Counted from the first letter of the stretch, positions 25,209 to 37,750 are shown. The stretch is 64,000 nt of DNA from Rotaria sordida (GCA_905250125.1 CAJNOL010000413.1:59033-123032), one strand, 5' to 3'. Notes: generated from the sequence alone by a model not told the origin. A program made the numbers and translations.

Positions 25209-25554
25209 CAAAAATTTTTTATTTTGGTTTGTTTTTGTTTTTTTTTTTCTTTTTTTTCTTTTTTGAAAATCTTAGATCTTCCGAATGAGAAATTTTTAAT
25301 CGATTGTCATTCACAGTTTTTCTTTTTTTTTTTTGTGTTTTTTCTTTTGCCAATTTTTCGAACGAACTATTTCTGTGTGTGCTTGCATTTATTATTGCAA
25401 AAAAAAAATGATTGAAAATTTGATCTTTTCTTTCCTTGCTTGCAGTGAGATGTATTTAAATGACTTGTTTTTTTTTAGGAATTCTGCAATAATAAAATAA
25501 AACAGCACGAAAAATTTATTTTGAAAATAGAAAAATTTTGGATTTACATGCCTA

Positions 25555-26222
25555 CGCATTGAAATAGGTCTAACGAGGAAAAATTTCTAAGTGTCAAATA
25601 ACTTTTGAGTCGAGGCTATATGCATCATGTGGATTGTAATGAGCTATGAATACTCCCCAAAAGAGTTTGGACTAATAGCTTATTGCTGCTGAGATATTGT
25701 ATGTTTTATCAGAATGACATGAGACTCTCAGAAACACAAGGAATATTGAGTTTCAAATTTCGACTTGAAACTTTGTATAGAGACAGACTTGTCCGAGAGT
25801 AGCTTATTGTGAAAGTTTCGGATTTCTCGATAGTGTCTATTCTAGAATGAGAACATCGGCATTTGTCGCTGCATATGAACCGCGTGAAAAACATGCTTTT
25901 ATCATAGCCATCGCTTAGGATAAAAGCAATCAAGAGATCTGAAACTTTTACAATAAACTATTCTCATTAAGGCATGTTTCTATGCAAAATTTAAAGTCGA
26001 AATTCGAAACTCAGTTTCCCTAATATTCGTGAGGAATCCAAGGCACTCTGCTAAAAAAATACGGTTAGAATACAGAATCTTGGCAGCAATAAGCTATTAG
26101 GCCGAACTCTTTTCAGAGTCTTTATAGCTCATGAGAATCTATATGATGCATATAGTCCCGAATCATAAAGTGATTTGACATTTAGCAACGTTCCCTCATA
26201 ATTATGCAACGATGAGCTAAAT
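25555..26222. mobile_element. Foldback element, different family
   Basis: The left arm starting near 25555 (AAGTGTCAAATAACTTTTGA, GGCTATATGCATCATGTGGA) pairs with the reverse complement of the right arm ending near 26222 (AAATGTCAAATCACTTTATG, GACTATATGCATCATATAGA). Pairing continues through TATTGTGAAAGTTTCGGATT. The centre near 25885-25930 holds a further GCTTTTATC/GATAAAAGC hairpin. No open frame of note; no similarity to family A noticed. Confidence 0.7.
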
Positions 26223-27497
26223 ATAGAGCTCGTCTACTATCCATTGCAAAATAAAAGAAGAGTGGTTATTTTCCAAATAACTTCCCAATGGAAACAGCTG
26301 TCAACCTGCACTTTACGCATATTAGAAAGAAGTTGACATTTCACATCTTTCTATATAATATTAAATAAAGCTAGTTCACAATCAAATGAGCAATTAGCGA
26401 AATTCAAAGAAGCATTTAAAGTCCTTTAAAAAACAGATAGAATTTCACTTCTAAGGAGTGCATTAGATTCTCCTATACTCAATATTTACATTTCTAAACA
26501 TACCTGAAATTTTTATGTTGCTTTGTTCAAAAGCTATACATCCAACATTGATAGTTATCAATGCTTCAACCAGCTATTTTTGTATATGTTTCAAGTACAA
26601 GCAATTCTACGCCTATCAACAACATATTAGGTTTTCGACCCTTCTGAACAGAACGAAACTATTCATTTAATAATGATACTTTTCTTTGTCATGTAAAAGT
26701 ATTGTTAAGCATATTACACCTAGTAGTTTCCAACTATCTTATTTGTAAACCATGATGACACAATATACTTCTACATGTGGAATATCTTTTTGTTGTGTTG
26801 GATTAGATTGGAGACTCATCTGTTCTAACAACGAGGTGGCAGAAAATTTTTCTGTCCTATGTAGTGTTCACGCATAATGTACTACCTGAAAAAAGTTATC
26901 TTCAACACATAGATACAAGCACGAATCAATTACAGAAAGGATATGATAAATTTTCTTTTTTGTTAAATTGAACATTTAGATCTATGTTTCTATTGCGTAA
27001 CTCAAGGAAAATAAAGAAACATATTGTGCAAGTCAATTGAGATAAAGGTCAGTTATTGACAAGATACCTGCATGTCATGATTTTTCACAAGATACGAAGC
27101 AAACAATGTTCAATATGATCAAGTTTGTAGAGTGTGACAAGAGTGGCTGTTTAATTCGATTGAACAACGTAAATGATCGCATCAAATCTGTTCTTGTTAT
27201 ATCAATGACATCAAGTGAAAGACTAAAGAGAGAAATAAGATAACAGGAAAGAAAGATGTTAAAAAAAGAAAACGAAGTGCTGAGACCAAAGAAGAAACGG
27301 AAGCAATAAAAACAAGATGAAAAAGATGCAACGATTCTGGCTACTTTCCGACTTCAAAATCCCCGTGCCCGATCAACATCATCGTTATGATCAGCTTCTG
27401 TTACATCAGATATCACTACGACAATGCTCATGCCTGTTGCTAAACCATCAAAAAATGCGGTAATGCTATTGATTTGTCTATCATTTTGGCGGAAGAT

Positions 27498-28015
27498 TAA
27501 AAAGAAAATGTTCGATACGTCAGTGAGGTTGCCACCCGATTCGGGTATTTCCAGCAACGATTCGCCTAGGAATCTGTTCCAAGTGTTCTGGTTCTGTTCC
27601 AAGTAGAATTTGACGAACTCTATCCAACGGTGCAATCAGATTTTCCATAGCTCAAACTGGGGTCCCACAAATCTCAAAATACTGATTTTTGCTAGTGAAA
27701 TTTCATCACTCGATTCGAGTACTTCCACCACCGATTCGGTCAAGGACCTGTTCCAATTGTTCCAATGGCTGTTTCCAAGTACAATTCAACGAACTCTATT
27801 GAATAGTATGCTCAGATTTTCGGTAGCTCAAGATAAAATTTTCAAAGCTCCCTGACTCAAACCAAAATCTCAAAAATTTTATTTTGAGCTACCGAAAATC
27901 TGAGCATACCATTCAATAGAGTTCGTTGAATTGTACTTGGAACAGATTCCTATGCGAATCGGTGTTGGAAATACCCGAATCGGGTAGCAACTTCACTTAC
28001 GTATGTTCGATAAGT
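27498..28015. repeat. Three-unit repeat, two direct and one inverted
   Basis: Units of about 150 bp at 27498-27660 (+), 27690-27845 (+) and 27868-28015 (-). Shared blocks include CCCGATTCGGGTATTTCCA, GGAATCTGTTCCAAGT, AATTCAACGAACTCTATTGA and AGATTTTCGGTAGCTCAA. Units 2 and 3 form a nearly perfect palindrome across their junction near 27857. Confidence 0.75.
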
Positions 28016-28345
28016 ACTTTTTGAGAATAGACTTCGCAACACATGTGTACTGTTTATAGATACCATAGGCATTCGATGTTAGCTGAGCGAATCTAACTTA
28101 CCACAAACAAAGCTCTTACTCGCATTTTGAGTAACGATTCTCATTTCGCAATGTGTTCGACGCCATCATTGTGGCTTTGGATGAAAGAAGTTAGCTTTTG
28201 TATACAAAAGAACGTCGAAAGTTATTGTGCCCCTCGATTCTCCTTTCTACATGACAGCTCTTATACGTTATTTTTCTGTATTCGATGAGCTAAGAGATAG
28301 CGGGATGTTTATCTTTTGATAAGATGAGACGTGGTGTCATTAGAG

Positions 28346-28458
28346 TAGGGTGTGGGTGTGCGGGAAGACGTGGTTGTGGATGTGTGGATGAGTGTGGGTG
28401 TGGAGACCGAGATGGAGATGAGTCTTCTCTTCATGTAAGCCCACACCCACCCACACCC
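28346..28458. repeat. Telomere-like G/C hairpin 1
   Basis: A G-rich tract of degenerate TGTGGG/GTGGAT units (28346-28405), a short spacer containing AGTCTTCTCTTCAT, then the C-rich complement CCCACACCCACCCACACCC (28440-28458). In this AT-rich window the composition is striking. Confidence 0.65.
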
Positions 28459-28579
28459 GGAGAAATCATGGTCAACAACAAATCTTTACAGATTAAAACT
28501 CTCTTCATAAAAAAAAACAAGAAAAACGCTAATGAATAGATAACGTTTTTTTGAGTACTGCAAAGATAAGTTTTTATAG

Positions 28580-29036
28580 CTAATTGCTAGTACAGCAATG
28601 GTCAAGCCAAGAACGAAGTTTTTCTTCTGCATTCTCGGATGATGAGCTTTCATTAGGATCGACTTTGTTGATATCTTCTAATCGATCGATCTCTTCTCCA
28701 TGACGAAAGAAAATAAATGTTGGTCCTTTGATAATTTTGTATTCGGTTTTTAATTCACTCTTAGGAGTGATGACACATTTGTAAACATGAAGATCATAAT
28801 TCTTTTCGTAAATATTACGCCATGAGTTAAATTTGTGTTCTATATCATGTGCATCGGAATATCTATTGTTGTCAAATATTCAAATGAAATATATTATTAA
28901 ACTCAATAACTTGAATTATTTACCTTTTATTGAATAAAATCAGAACCAATTTTTTCTCTTGTATTTTTTCAGTCACTTCTTTTACAGATTGAAGCTCGGG
29001 AAATGAGGAATGATGCATTGTAAGTCGAAAAGCCAT
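28580..29036 (-). CDS. Thioredoxin-like protein lacking the CxxC motif
   Basis: Two exons (29036-28924, 28862-28580) encode 131 residues. The order of elements fits a thioredoxin fold: an N-terminal helix (SVKEVTEKIQEKK), the LVLILFNK strand, then IKGPTFIFFRHGEEIDRLE, where thioredoxins carry the cis-proline strand and following hairpin. Where thioredoxin has WCGPC after the strand, this protein reads NKRYSDAHD, so it cannot do dithiol exchange by the usual mechanism. The C-terminus ends in an amphipathic helix and a CC pair. The start is the first in-frame ATG of three. It lies head-to-head with TRPM, 554 bp apart. Confidence 0.68.
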
Positions 29037-29590
29037 GATGTTGCAGTTAAATGGCGATTTATAATGCACGCATCGTCTCTAAAATCAAAAAATCACGACG
29101 ACGAGAAAGCAAACAAAAGAAAAATGAAAACGACGATGTTTGAGAGTCTTCAAAATTTGTTATATCATGGTTTCTACGGTCGATTGCACATGAAAATAGG
29201 CTGTAACGTCTTCGAGTATATCGAAAGAAGGAAAAAAAAATTTATAATACTCTACTATTCAATTTCATACTATGTGACGTTTTATGCTTGCTAGTCGTTG
29301 ATTTCGTTTTGCTGTCACATTTGATTTGTATGATTATGTGTAAGAAACGTTTTGCGTTCGTTACATCGCTAATTAACTCTCTTTCTATTGCCTGATTGCT
29401 CGCCTCATCTCTCTCTATGTTTACCAATATCGCGACATTTTCTTTCTCGTTCTGTTACGACTTTCCAAAGAATGAAAATTAACATATAAAACTGCTCACT
29501 TTTAATAAGTCGTTACTGATTGTGCAAACAGATAGAAAACAAACCATCCATCCAAAAATTGCAAGGTATGACGTTTGATAGAATTATTCA
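29037..29590. promoter_or_regulatory. Shared intergenic region of the Trx-like and TRPM genes
   Basis: The 554 bp between two divergent start codons, so it probably holds both promoters. An open frame on + (29010-29294) overlaps the Trx-like start antisense and has no family signal. A possible splice site (GCAAG then GTATGAC near 29563) could mark an upstream TRPM 5' exon. No specific factor site is claimed. Confidence 0.4.
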
Positions 29591-32500
29591 ATGAAATCAA
29601 AATTTTCTTTACCAATTGCAGTCATGACATCGAATCTTATAAAAAAGACTAATATTTATGTGAAGATTCCGATGAGGATGAATGACAAAGGTAAGCGAAT
29701 ATGGGAAGAACTTGTTAAAGAAAAAGTACGAAAAGGTTCCTTGGTGGGTATAACATGTCATATTTACTCAAAATCCACCAAAGGTCCTATTGATGAGACA
29801 AAAAAATGTTGTTGTGGTCGATTGACACGTTCTCATAGTTTCGACGGCGAAGCTCAAACGCAGTTTGCCACTGAAACCGAATTTAATGAGATGACTTGTG
29901 TTCCTGAAGAAACACCACTGACCGTCTATGGACAACTTGGAATATTTGGCAGTGGCGCTCGAGTATGTGAAATAAACAACATGGTATGAGAAGGAATAAT
30001 ATGACACTGATTTTCATTACAGTTCATTCGATGTTACGTGGGTCTACAGAACTTATTTGAAACATTGATCGACTTGGTCATCGAAGACGTGGATTCACAA
30101 CCGGACTTATTGATCAGTTGCTTTGGTGGGGCTAAAAATTTTGCTATGACTGACAAGCTAGAAAAGGAATTTATGAATGGAATTTCACGAGCAGCTGTCA
30201 CCAAAAGTAGGTTCTATTTCGAAAGTTGACAAAAGACTTCAAAATTATTGATTGAATAGGTGTATGGTTGTTGACGACAGGTCTGAATCAAGGTGCATCG
30301 AAACTGATTGGACAAAGCGTACATCGTTTTACTTTACTAAACAAGAACTTATCCGAACCAACTATTATTGGAATGACTAGTTGGGGTACGTTAACAGAAC
30401 ATACTCAAAAAGTGCTCAAGTATCAGGTAGAATTGATAAATATTGGATTCATATCCTTATTCTGCTGGGATACCTTTTTTCTTAGACATCAGAACATGTA
30501 TATAACATGGATTTTATACAATGGGATGAAGAAGATTCATTGGAAAGTTTAAATTGGAACGAATACAATACACTTGATAAGTACCATAGTCATTTTCTTC
30601 TGCTGGACGATGGTCGTATGAATGTTTATCTGGATGATCGTCCTCGTTCAGATTTCATCCAAAAAATGTGTTCTAAGACGAACTGTCATTCGATAACAAT
30701 TATTATTGAAGGTGGTTTCAATACACTTGAAGTCATTAAAAATGATTTAAAAAATAAACGACCAGTTGTTATCATTCATGGTAGTGGCCGGTTAGCAAAT
30801 GTACTTGGTACATTACTTGAAGTATCAAGCAAGAAAAATACACTTGAGTATGAAAGAAATCATGTTTCTACGAAATTTCTTTGTTTTTCTCTAGAAACAC
30901 TGACGTGGAACAGCAAATTGCATTATTTTTTCCTGAATGCGAGCGAGAACTTGACGAAGTTACTATGCAAAGCATCATTGCCAATATAAGAGAAGTGTTA
31001 AAGATGGAGTATCGTAATTATTTAAATATATTTAAACTCGAGCGTGACACAAGTCTTACTGATACAATTATTAAAGCTATGGATAAAGGTATAATTATTT
31101 TCTCGAATTTCTACCCATAAATTCAGACTGGATTGATTTTCTTTCAGTTCAAAGCAATTCAGTACAACAAAGAAATTTATTAAGATTAGTTGTTAGCTGG
31201 AATTATGTACACAGAGTACAAAATATGCCTAAACATTTAGAAGTATGTTAATTGAATGTTCTTGTAACAAAGATTTAGATCAGATATATTTTATTAGGAC
31301 GATCAAACACTCTATCCTAGTCTGTTTCAACAAGCATTGAAAGAAAATCGACCAGTATTTGTTGACTATTTTCTACGACGATATTATAATCCTCTTACAA
31401 CAACGACATATATTGAGTATTTAACAGCACTGATTTCATGACACTGTTACTATTTTGATCTTCTAGATCTAAGAAATCTTTGAAGAATAATGGTGTTAGA
31501 TCCAGGAGCTATTCGAGTATAGTTGACTCGAAGCAAAAGCTGTCAGAACCGAGCATAGTTACTAAAGAAAAGTTGCGTGTTGCATGTGCTTTCAAACTTA
31601 TTATTGATGAACTCTATCAATCCCTTGAAGCATCTTCTAATGTACGGTCTCACTCTCTTTATGACACTCTATGATCGTATTCATATGTTCTCTTTGTAGT
31701 ATTGGAACATTCCGAAAACATTAGAGGAGCTTGATAAATATTATATGGATCTAGTTGGCTCATACGCAAAATCATTCTATTTTCAACAGAATCTATCCGA
31801 TCAATTACGACTAAAGTTTAAGCAATTGTTTCAGCGTACTCATACATATGAGAGGAATGACAAATCACGGACAGAAGACGATGCTGAGATGTTGTGCCGA
31901 CGATATCATATTGATAAATCGTTTGGCAAGCAGGAAATGTTGCGTGAACTTTTCTTATGGAGTGTCTATGCGGGATATTCTGATATTGCTTTTATCCCTT
32001 TATTGCAACTAGAATCACGAATTAGTGCAGCACTAATTGCAGCATGTATCGCTCGGCGTCTTTCATTGTTTGCTATTAATTTGGACTTACGCCGCACATT
32101 CGATCAACAGACAAAAGATTATGAAGAATATGCGAGCGCTTGTGTAACAGCTTGTTATAAACATAATGAACGACTAGCTTGTCAGCTTCTTGTACGTGAA
32201 AATTTATTATTTGGAGATGTAACCTGTATGCAAGTATGTTAATAGATTCTTTCGAATAATTTCCTAGTTGAAATGTTCATATTAGATAGCCATTGCATCT
32301 CGTAATATTCCATTTATCAACACAGATTGTTTTAACACAGTTCTTACTAAAGGATGGGTTGATCAATTAGCTTGCAATATAACTGAACCGTCAAACTCAA
32401 CAGTCAATTTCCTAGTCAGTCTGTTAACACTAGGATTGGCTGCACCGTACTTAATGAAATATCGTGAAGCAGATACTGATAACGGAACAAATCAAGATCA

Positions 32501-34299
32501 TGTAAGACTATATCTCAATAAACCATACTTTATCCTATTATATCTTATACATTGATATTGCAGTCTGAGAAAAATGATGTCACTAATCAACGTTATCGAA
32601 GGTATTTTGCGGATTTTCTTCTACTCTAATGAGATCAATCATTCACATGTGAATATCATTTAGATGGAAAGGAATCGAAGATGAGATAGTTGAGTTTCCT
32701 AATTACTGGCAAAAATTGTTGTATTTTCATTCAGCTCCTATTGTCAAAATTAACTATGATTTCGTGAGTAGTTGTAAATGTCAATTTACTTTGTAATTGA
32801 ACAAATGTTTATATTGATGTAGGCTATCTATGTCTGGTTTCTATTAGTGTTCAGTTATGTGGTTCTATTTAATATGAAACGCGATGAAAATTTATTTTGT
32901 TGGACAAAAATCTATTTGATTATCACTGTTTCGGCAATGCTACTCGAAGATTTTCGTCAAGTACGTTAAAAAAACTACTTCCCTCATCGTGTTCATGACG
33001 TTCTAAAAATCATCTTAACATTCATTCATTTAAGTTTCTCGCCGATCTTTATACACAAATGGTAGAAAAACAGGATAAGTCACGCTCATGGATAGCATCT
33101 TTTCGTGCAATGATCTATATTCTTTTTTATATTGGTATTATATTTCATTTTAAATCAACTAATCGACCTGGCTTATTTAAAGTTGCTCGGTATAAAAATG
33201 ATTGAATTATTGTTTTTTTTTTATTTGAATATGATTTTTCATAGAATTATTCTTGCTATTGATCTGGAACTTTGGTTTCTCTTCTCATTACGATTTGTTA
33301 GTGCTATTAGACTTTTAGGACCAAAACTCTTCATGATTCAAAATATGGTGAGTAAAAACAATTTTTAATCATTCGATCGAAACAAATTCATACTGTTAGG
33401 TGCGTGATTTGTTGGCTTTCATTTATATTATTTTTGTGTGTATCGTCACGTATGGTGTAGTATCACGTGCGCTAGCGTTCTATAATACTTTGGATTTTAC
33501 TGTAAAGAGTATATTGATGGTGGTCTTCTATCAACCTTACTGGTTTTTACATTCAATAGTTGACGATGAGAAAAAGACTCTTGATGGTAAATCATATAAT
33601 CTTTCCTCGATTAAGATAATAGGGTGTTATTTGAAGGTATCTTTTCAAACGCGGCCACAGTGGAAGATGTGTCAGCAGCCGTTGTCAATTATATACTCTT
33701 GATTTTTCATATGCTTATTATCAATATTTTGATTCTAAATCTACTTATTGCCGTTTTTAAGTATGTATTTTGATAATGACAAAAAACAATCTGACTATTT
33801 CAATTATATTTAGCTTTTCGATCAATGATGTTCAAGAAAAGAATGAATTTTTTTGGCGTTATCAACGATATAAATTAATTTGTGAATATTTTCAAAAGCC
33901 CCTCTTTGCTTACCCACCTCTTTCATTGTTGGCTTATATTGGATGGTTGATAAATGTATTCGTCTTTCACGGTGCAACCTTTCGAATATTTAGTAAGTAT
34001 CATGAACAAATCGTCTGTGTACTTTTATTTCATGTCGGTATATTTAGAGTATCTGCGTAGTCATCCTAAAATGGAGAATAATTGGACAGAATTTGAGAAT
34101 GCTGCCACTTATGAATATGCACGTCATTTTGTCGAAGAGCATTATCGATTCAAAGACAAAATCACATTTTCAACGTAGGTTTGCCGATCTCATTTTCATT
34201 CTATACAATTACGAAGTTGTCTTTAGATTACAAGAACAAATAGATTCGTTGAAAGACGAAAACGAACAAATTCGAGGTCATTTGGCTTCTTTAAATTAG
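29591..34299 (+). CDS. TRPM: TRPM-family cation channel
   Basis: Twenty exons, all with GT-AG introns of about 50-70 nt, join in frame to about 1,220 residues. Exon starts include 29591, 30023, 30260, 30486, 30895, 31148, 31298, 31467, 31700, 32286, 32564, 32664, 32823, 33035, 33245, 33400, 33616, 33814, 34048 and 34227. The N-terminus carries the TRPM CCCGRL motif (residues 73-78) and the nucleotide-binding-like LSDAT region. Six membrane segments follow from about residue 853; the pore helix region is near VVFYQPYWFLHS, TM6 includes LLIAVFNFSINDVQEKN, and a TRP-domain WRYQRYKLICEYFQKP follows. The end is a coiled coil (LQEQIDSLKDENEQIRGHL). No C-terminal kinase or Nudix domain is present. 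An upstream 5' exon is possible. Ion selectivity cannot be read from the sequence. Confidence 0.93.
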
Positions 34300-34906
34300 C
34301 TCACGATTGATATGGAGCGGATTATGCATGCAAGTGATCACATCAACAGTTCCACTGCCTAAATTCGAACATCAACCATGTGGGCAATACAGCAAGATTA
34401 GTTTTTCCAATAGCAGTTTATATATCTTTTGATTATACTTTCTCTTATTTTTGACCTAGTGTTTACTCATATTATTTTAAGTAAAGTTTTCTTTGATACC
34501 TTAGTGACTTTTTTGATATTCTAACAAAAGAAACTCTCGCAGTGTATGAAGAAAGTTTCTTCAAGATATCAATTGATCAAGATGTAGGCGCTTTTGTAGA
34601 TAGTATATCAAGCATGCATTTAAAAAACAATTCCTTTTTCACGAGTTAAAACTTGATGTGCTTATGAATCCTGGAGTGTTAATTGTGGATATCACAATGA
34701 GAACTCTAATATTTATCTTCATCTATTGAATCCTCATAGTGTGATTCCAGTCAATCAACTTTTCTATTTACATCCATAATAGTTCCATCGAAATCAAAGA
34801 TACATTTCTATTATTATCTTTTAAACAAATATTGGAAGTAATTAGGCCTGTTATTGGCGTAGTTGTAGATGAAAATTGTAAGACATGGACGAGCAGCCGC
34901 TGATCG

Positions 34907-35087
34907 TATGGGTGTGGATGTCGGTGGGTGTGGGTGCGGGGTGTGGTGTGTGGAGTGTGGAAGTGGGTGTGTGGATGCGGATGAGGGTGTGCGTGTGGGT
35001 GTTATTGTGAAGAAGACTCCGATACCGATACCCACACCCACACCCATACTCACACCACCCACACCTCCATAACCCATATCCATACCC
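34907..35087. repeat. Telomere-like G/C hairpin 2
   Basis: A G-rich arm (34907-35002) of TGTGGG/GTGTGG units, a spacer with GAAGAAGACTCCGATACCG, and a C-rich arm (35029-35072) with CCCACACCCACACCCAT. The longest and clearest member. Confidence 0.7.
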
Positions 35088-35591
35088 TGTGAAAGATCCA
35101 AGAAATGAATAGATTGACAATCTTTTAATTCCACACATTTCCTTCCATTCTTTTTGTTCTTCATGCCATGAGTTTACCACCAAAATTCTATTCACATTTA
35201 AATAATCGGTCTTCAGCAGAGTATTTGAATGACGTGTTCACAATAAACAAAAACAATTTTGGTTTTTACTATCAAATTTTCTCTTGTCGCTGTTTGGTCC
35301 CATATCTACTACTTTCTTAGCAAGTTGAATATGTTTCGTCGTACAGTCTCATATTGGTTTTTTCCAACTTTTCCCCGTTTCAATGATTCTACATATGACC
35401 GATACTAACTTGTCAATTATAAGTAATGATGATCGTTAATAATAATTTATCCTTTTAATTTATCGTTGAAAGAGAAGAAATAGCGACGAAATCATTCATG
35501 CATGTTATAGGTATAGAAGAATATAATAGTTACGTTCGAGCATCCAAAAACAACACTCCATTCAAAAAAACAAGCGGCAAACTGTTATTCA

Positions 35592-35718
35592 GGGTGTGGG
35601 ATGTGGTTGCGAGTGTGGGTGTGGGTGGCATGTGTTGGTGTGGATGTAGGTATGTGGGTGTTGACCTCCTCTTAAAATACATCCACGCCCTCACCCACAC
35701 CTACACCCCACACCCTCT
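35592..35718. repeat. Telomere-like G/C hairpin 3
   Basis: GGGTGTGGGATGTGGTTGCG, then GTGTGGGTGTGGGTGG, then spacer ACCTCCTCTTAAAATAC and C-rich arm CCTCACCCACACCTACACCC. Same G-then-C order. Confidence 0.65.
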
Positions 35719-36148
35719 ATGTATCCATCAGAAACAACAACTACTGACGTAAAATCATAAAGGCAGCGAATATATCAACGAAAGAAAAAATTAGGAGTTT
35801 TTATCGTCATTACCCACCTGCAGAAGAAAAAAACCAAACTACAAATGAAAGCTGTACTGCGTTCCTCTCACCTATTTATGTGATTTCTTTCCTTTTCTGC
35901 AATAAAATTGCTCTATCCACCACAGAAAGCAACGATCGAGTTAAAACGCAAAATGAGAGAGAGAATGTAATAATGAAAGAAAAATTGAATTTTTTGCCAC
36001 AAATAACTGCTCGCAGAAGGTAAAACTGAATCAATACGAAGATTGTTTGATACCATAGTACTGTCTGTTTCTTATTTGTTTGAAAACTTCAAAGTATTCC
36101 TTGTCCTTATCAGAAAGCGCAACTACTGGCATAAAAGCCAGAAGCGAA

Positions 36149-36340
36149 GGGTGTAGATGCGTTTGTAGGTGTGACTTTGCTAATGTACTGTGGTTTGTAG
36201 GTGTAAGTGTGGTGTGGGTGTGGATGTGGATGTTGATGCGCGAGTACGGATATAGATATGAATGGGTGTATGGATGGGTACAGGTATGGCTAGGACCCGC
36301 GAAAGTGGGGGAGGGGGTGTAGGGAGGTGTACACCCCCCT
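36149..36340. repeat. Telomere-like G-rich tract 4
   Basis: A long, more degenerate G-rich tract (GTGTAAGTGTGGTGTGGGTG and GGATGGGTACAGGTATGG), ending in GGGGGAGGGGGTGTAGGGAGG and a very short C-rich closure ACACCCCCC. The C arm is nearly absent. Confidence 0.5.
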
Positions 36341-36720
36341 AATAATTGAAAATTATTTATTATTAGCCACCAAAATGGATAATATTTTTTTGAATCTATA
36401 AAGTATCTCACAGAGATATTTTCAGAAACATCTTTCAGAGGTGTCCTGAGTGGAAATGGGAGTCAGGAAATGATCTTTATATAGTAATAATCGGCAACTA
36501 TCGTTGAGATATCGGCGGAAAACATGAAGTTCTATGGCAAGTTGAAGAAATAAGCTGATTTTTGACTCGAAATTTCGGCTTAAACGATGGTTTCTGCTAC
36601 AAAATTCTGAAATATTAAAATTTTTCGCTTTATAAAGAAGTAGCCGCATGGGCATACTCGCCTTGAAAATAACTCTGATCTTCCTGTTTTTATGGCATAC
36701 TTTACCGCTTTCTACCTTCT

Positions 36721-37105
36721 GAACAGCTTTATTTGCGAACAGTCGTCGCTAGCGTGACCGCCTTCGGCGGTGAAATTGCTAAGAGTTATAGCAATACCTT
36801 TTGATTTTGAGAACAATCAGGAAAAGAAGAGTTTTTCATGAGTCTGATGTGAAAAAAGTTTTCGCTTCGCGAAAAATAACAGTTGCGTAATCGCGGTTAA
36901 CGTAGAAAAACTTCTAAATTTAGTCCATTTTTCCTTCGAAACAGCTTAGTCGAGAACAATCGTCGCTAGAGTGTCCGCCTTCGGCGGTAGAAGTATTGAG
37001 GAATTTTCTCACATCAGACGCTGGTTGTCTTCTTGAAGATTTGCCAGAGAAAGTCGAGTTTTCTGAGAAGGTTGCAAAAAAGTTTTCGCTCCGCGAAAAA
37101 TTTTT
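36721..37105 (+). repeat. Tandem unit with two GC-rich hairpins, two copies
   Basis: Two direct copies (about 36721-36885 and 36937-37105) share CGTCGCTAG and the palindrome CCGCCTTCGGCGG, followed about 90 bp later by TTTTCGCTTCGCGAAAA or TTTTCGCTCCGCGAAAA. Both hairpins have GC-rich stems in AT-rich surroundings. Confidence 0.65.
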
Positions 37106-37192
37106 GCATTTCAGGTTGCACGAGAAAGATGAATATTAGGTCTGATGCGGAAAAAAATTTTGTTATCTCCAAATTTGACTACCTCAGGAGTC

Positions 37193-37258
37193 TTACACCC
37201 CCCCCCCCCAAACCTGGGACCCTCGCGCGGGGCCTGGGTATGGCTGTGGGTGTGTGTC
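37193..37258. repeat. Telomere-like tract 5 with C-run
   Basis: A run of about 12 C followed by GGGACCCTCGCGCGGGGCC and GGCTGTGGGTGTGTGTCTTC. It shares TCTTCTCTTCATC with hairpin 1, but here the C-rich side comes first. Confidence 0.5.
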
Positions 37259-37750
37259 TTCTCTTCATCAAATTCATAATCATACGCACGAATGAATCCA
37301 TTTGTGTCGAACTTTTTTCTTGCCGACGATGTCTTTCGTCGATTCCAATATCGCCGAATGAATTCATAACCGAAAACGAGTCTGGACCAAACCTGATCTG
37401 TTCTATATATAGCCATTCTATTTTAATAGACTGGCCCATTACCAGATCGATTGGTTATTATCTCAGTTTGGTGTGAGCACGGGTGGAAGTGAAGTGAACA
37501 TTCACACCCGCCCTCATTCGGCGATATTGAAATCCGCGAAAACAGAAATTACCATACGTATACTCACGCCCTACCACAGTTGCAGCCATACGCTTCATCA
37601 TATTGAAAGCAGATCACTGGAAGGAAAGAAAACAGAAGGTGTGCACAAGAAAAAATACACCCATTGAAGATGTAGATGAAAGAAAAAGACAGAATAAACC
37701 GAGAATAGAGAGACCGATGACGTGACACAGAAAATTATAACAAAGACTAG

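Larger units (their letters stand above)
25209..28579. other. Repeat-rich intergenic interval
   Basis: No supported gene. It holds an AATAAA-bearing USP2 3' region (near 25490), the foldback at 25555-26222, unassigned sequence at 26223-27497, the three-unit repeat at 27498-28015 and the telomere-like hairpin at 28346-28458. Confidence 0.6.

Noticed and set aside
34814-35195. Three open frames of 67-116 codons on both strands, Gly/Val and Thr/Pro/His-rich
   Set aside because: They arise from GT/AC-rich telomere-like repeats with few stops; no codon bias or domain.
36031-36411. 126-codon minus-strand frame
   Set aside because: Lies across the degenerate G-rich tract; composition is explained by the repeat.
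37033-37476. 147-codon frame on the plus strand with overlapping minus frames
   Set aside because: Spans the C-run and a hairpin repeat, with overlapping frames on the other strand; no recognisable protein.
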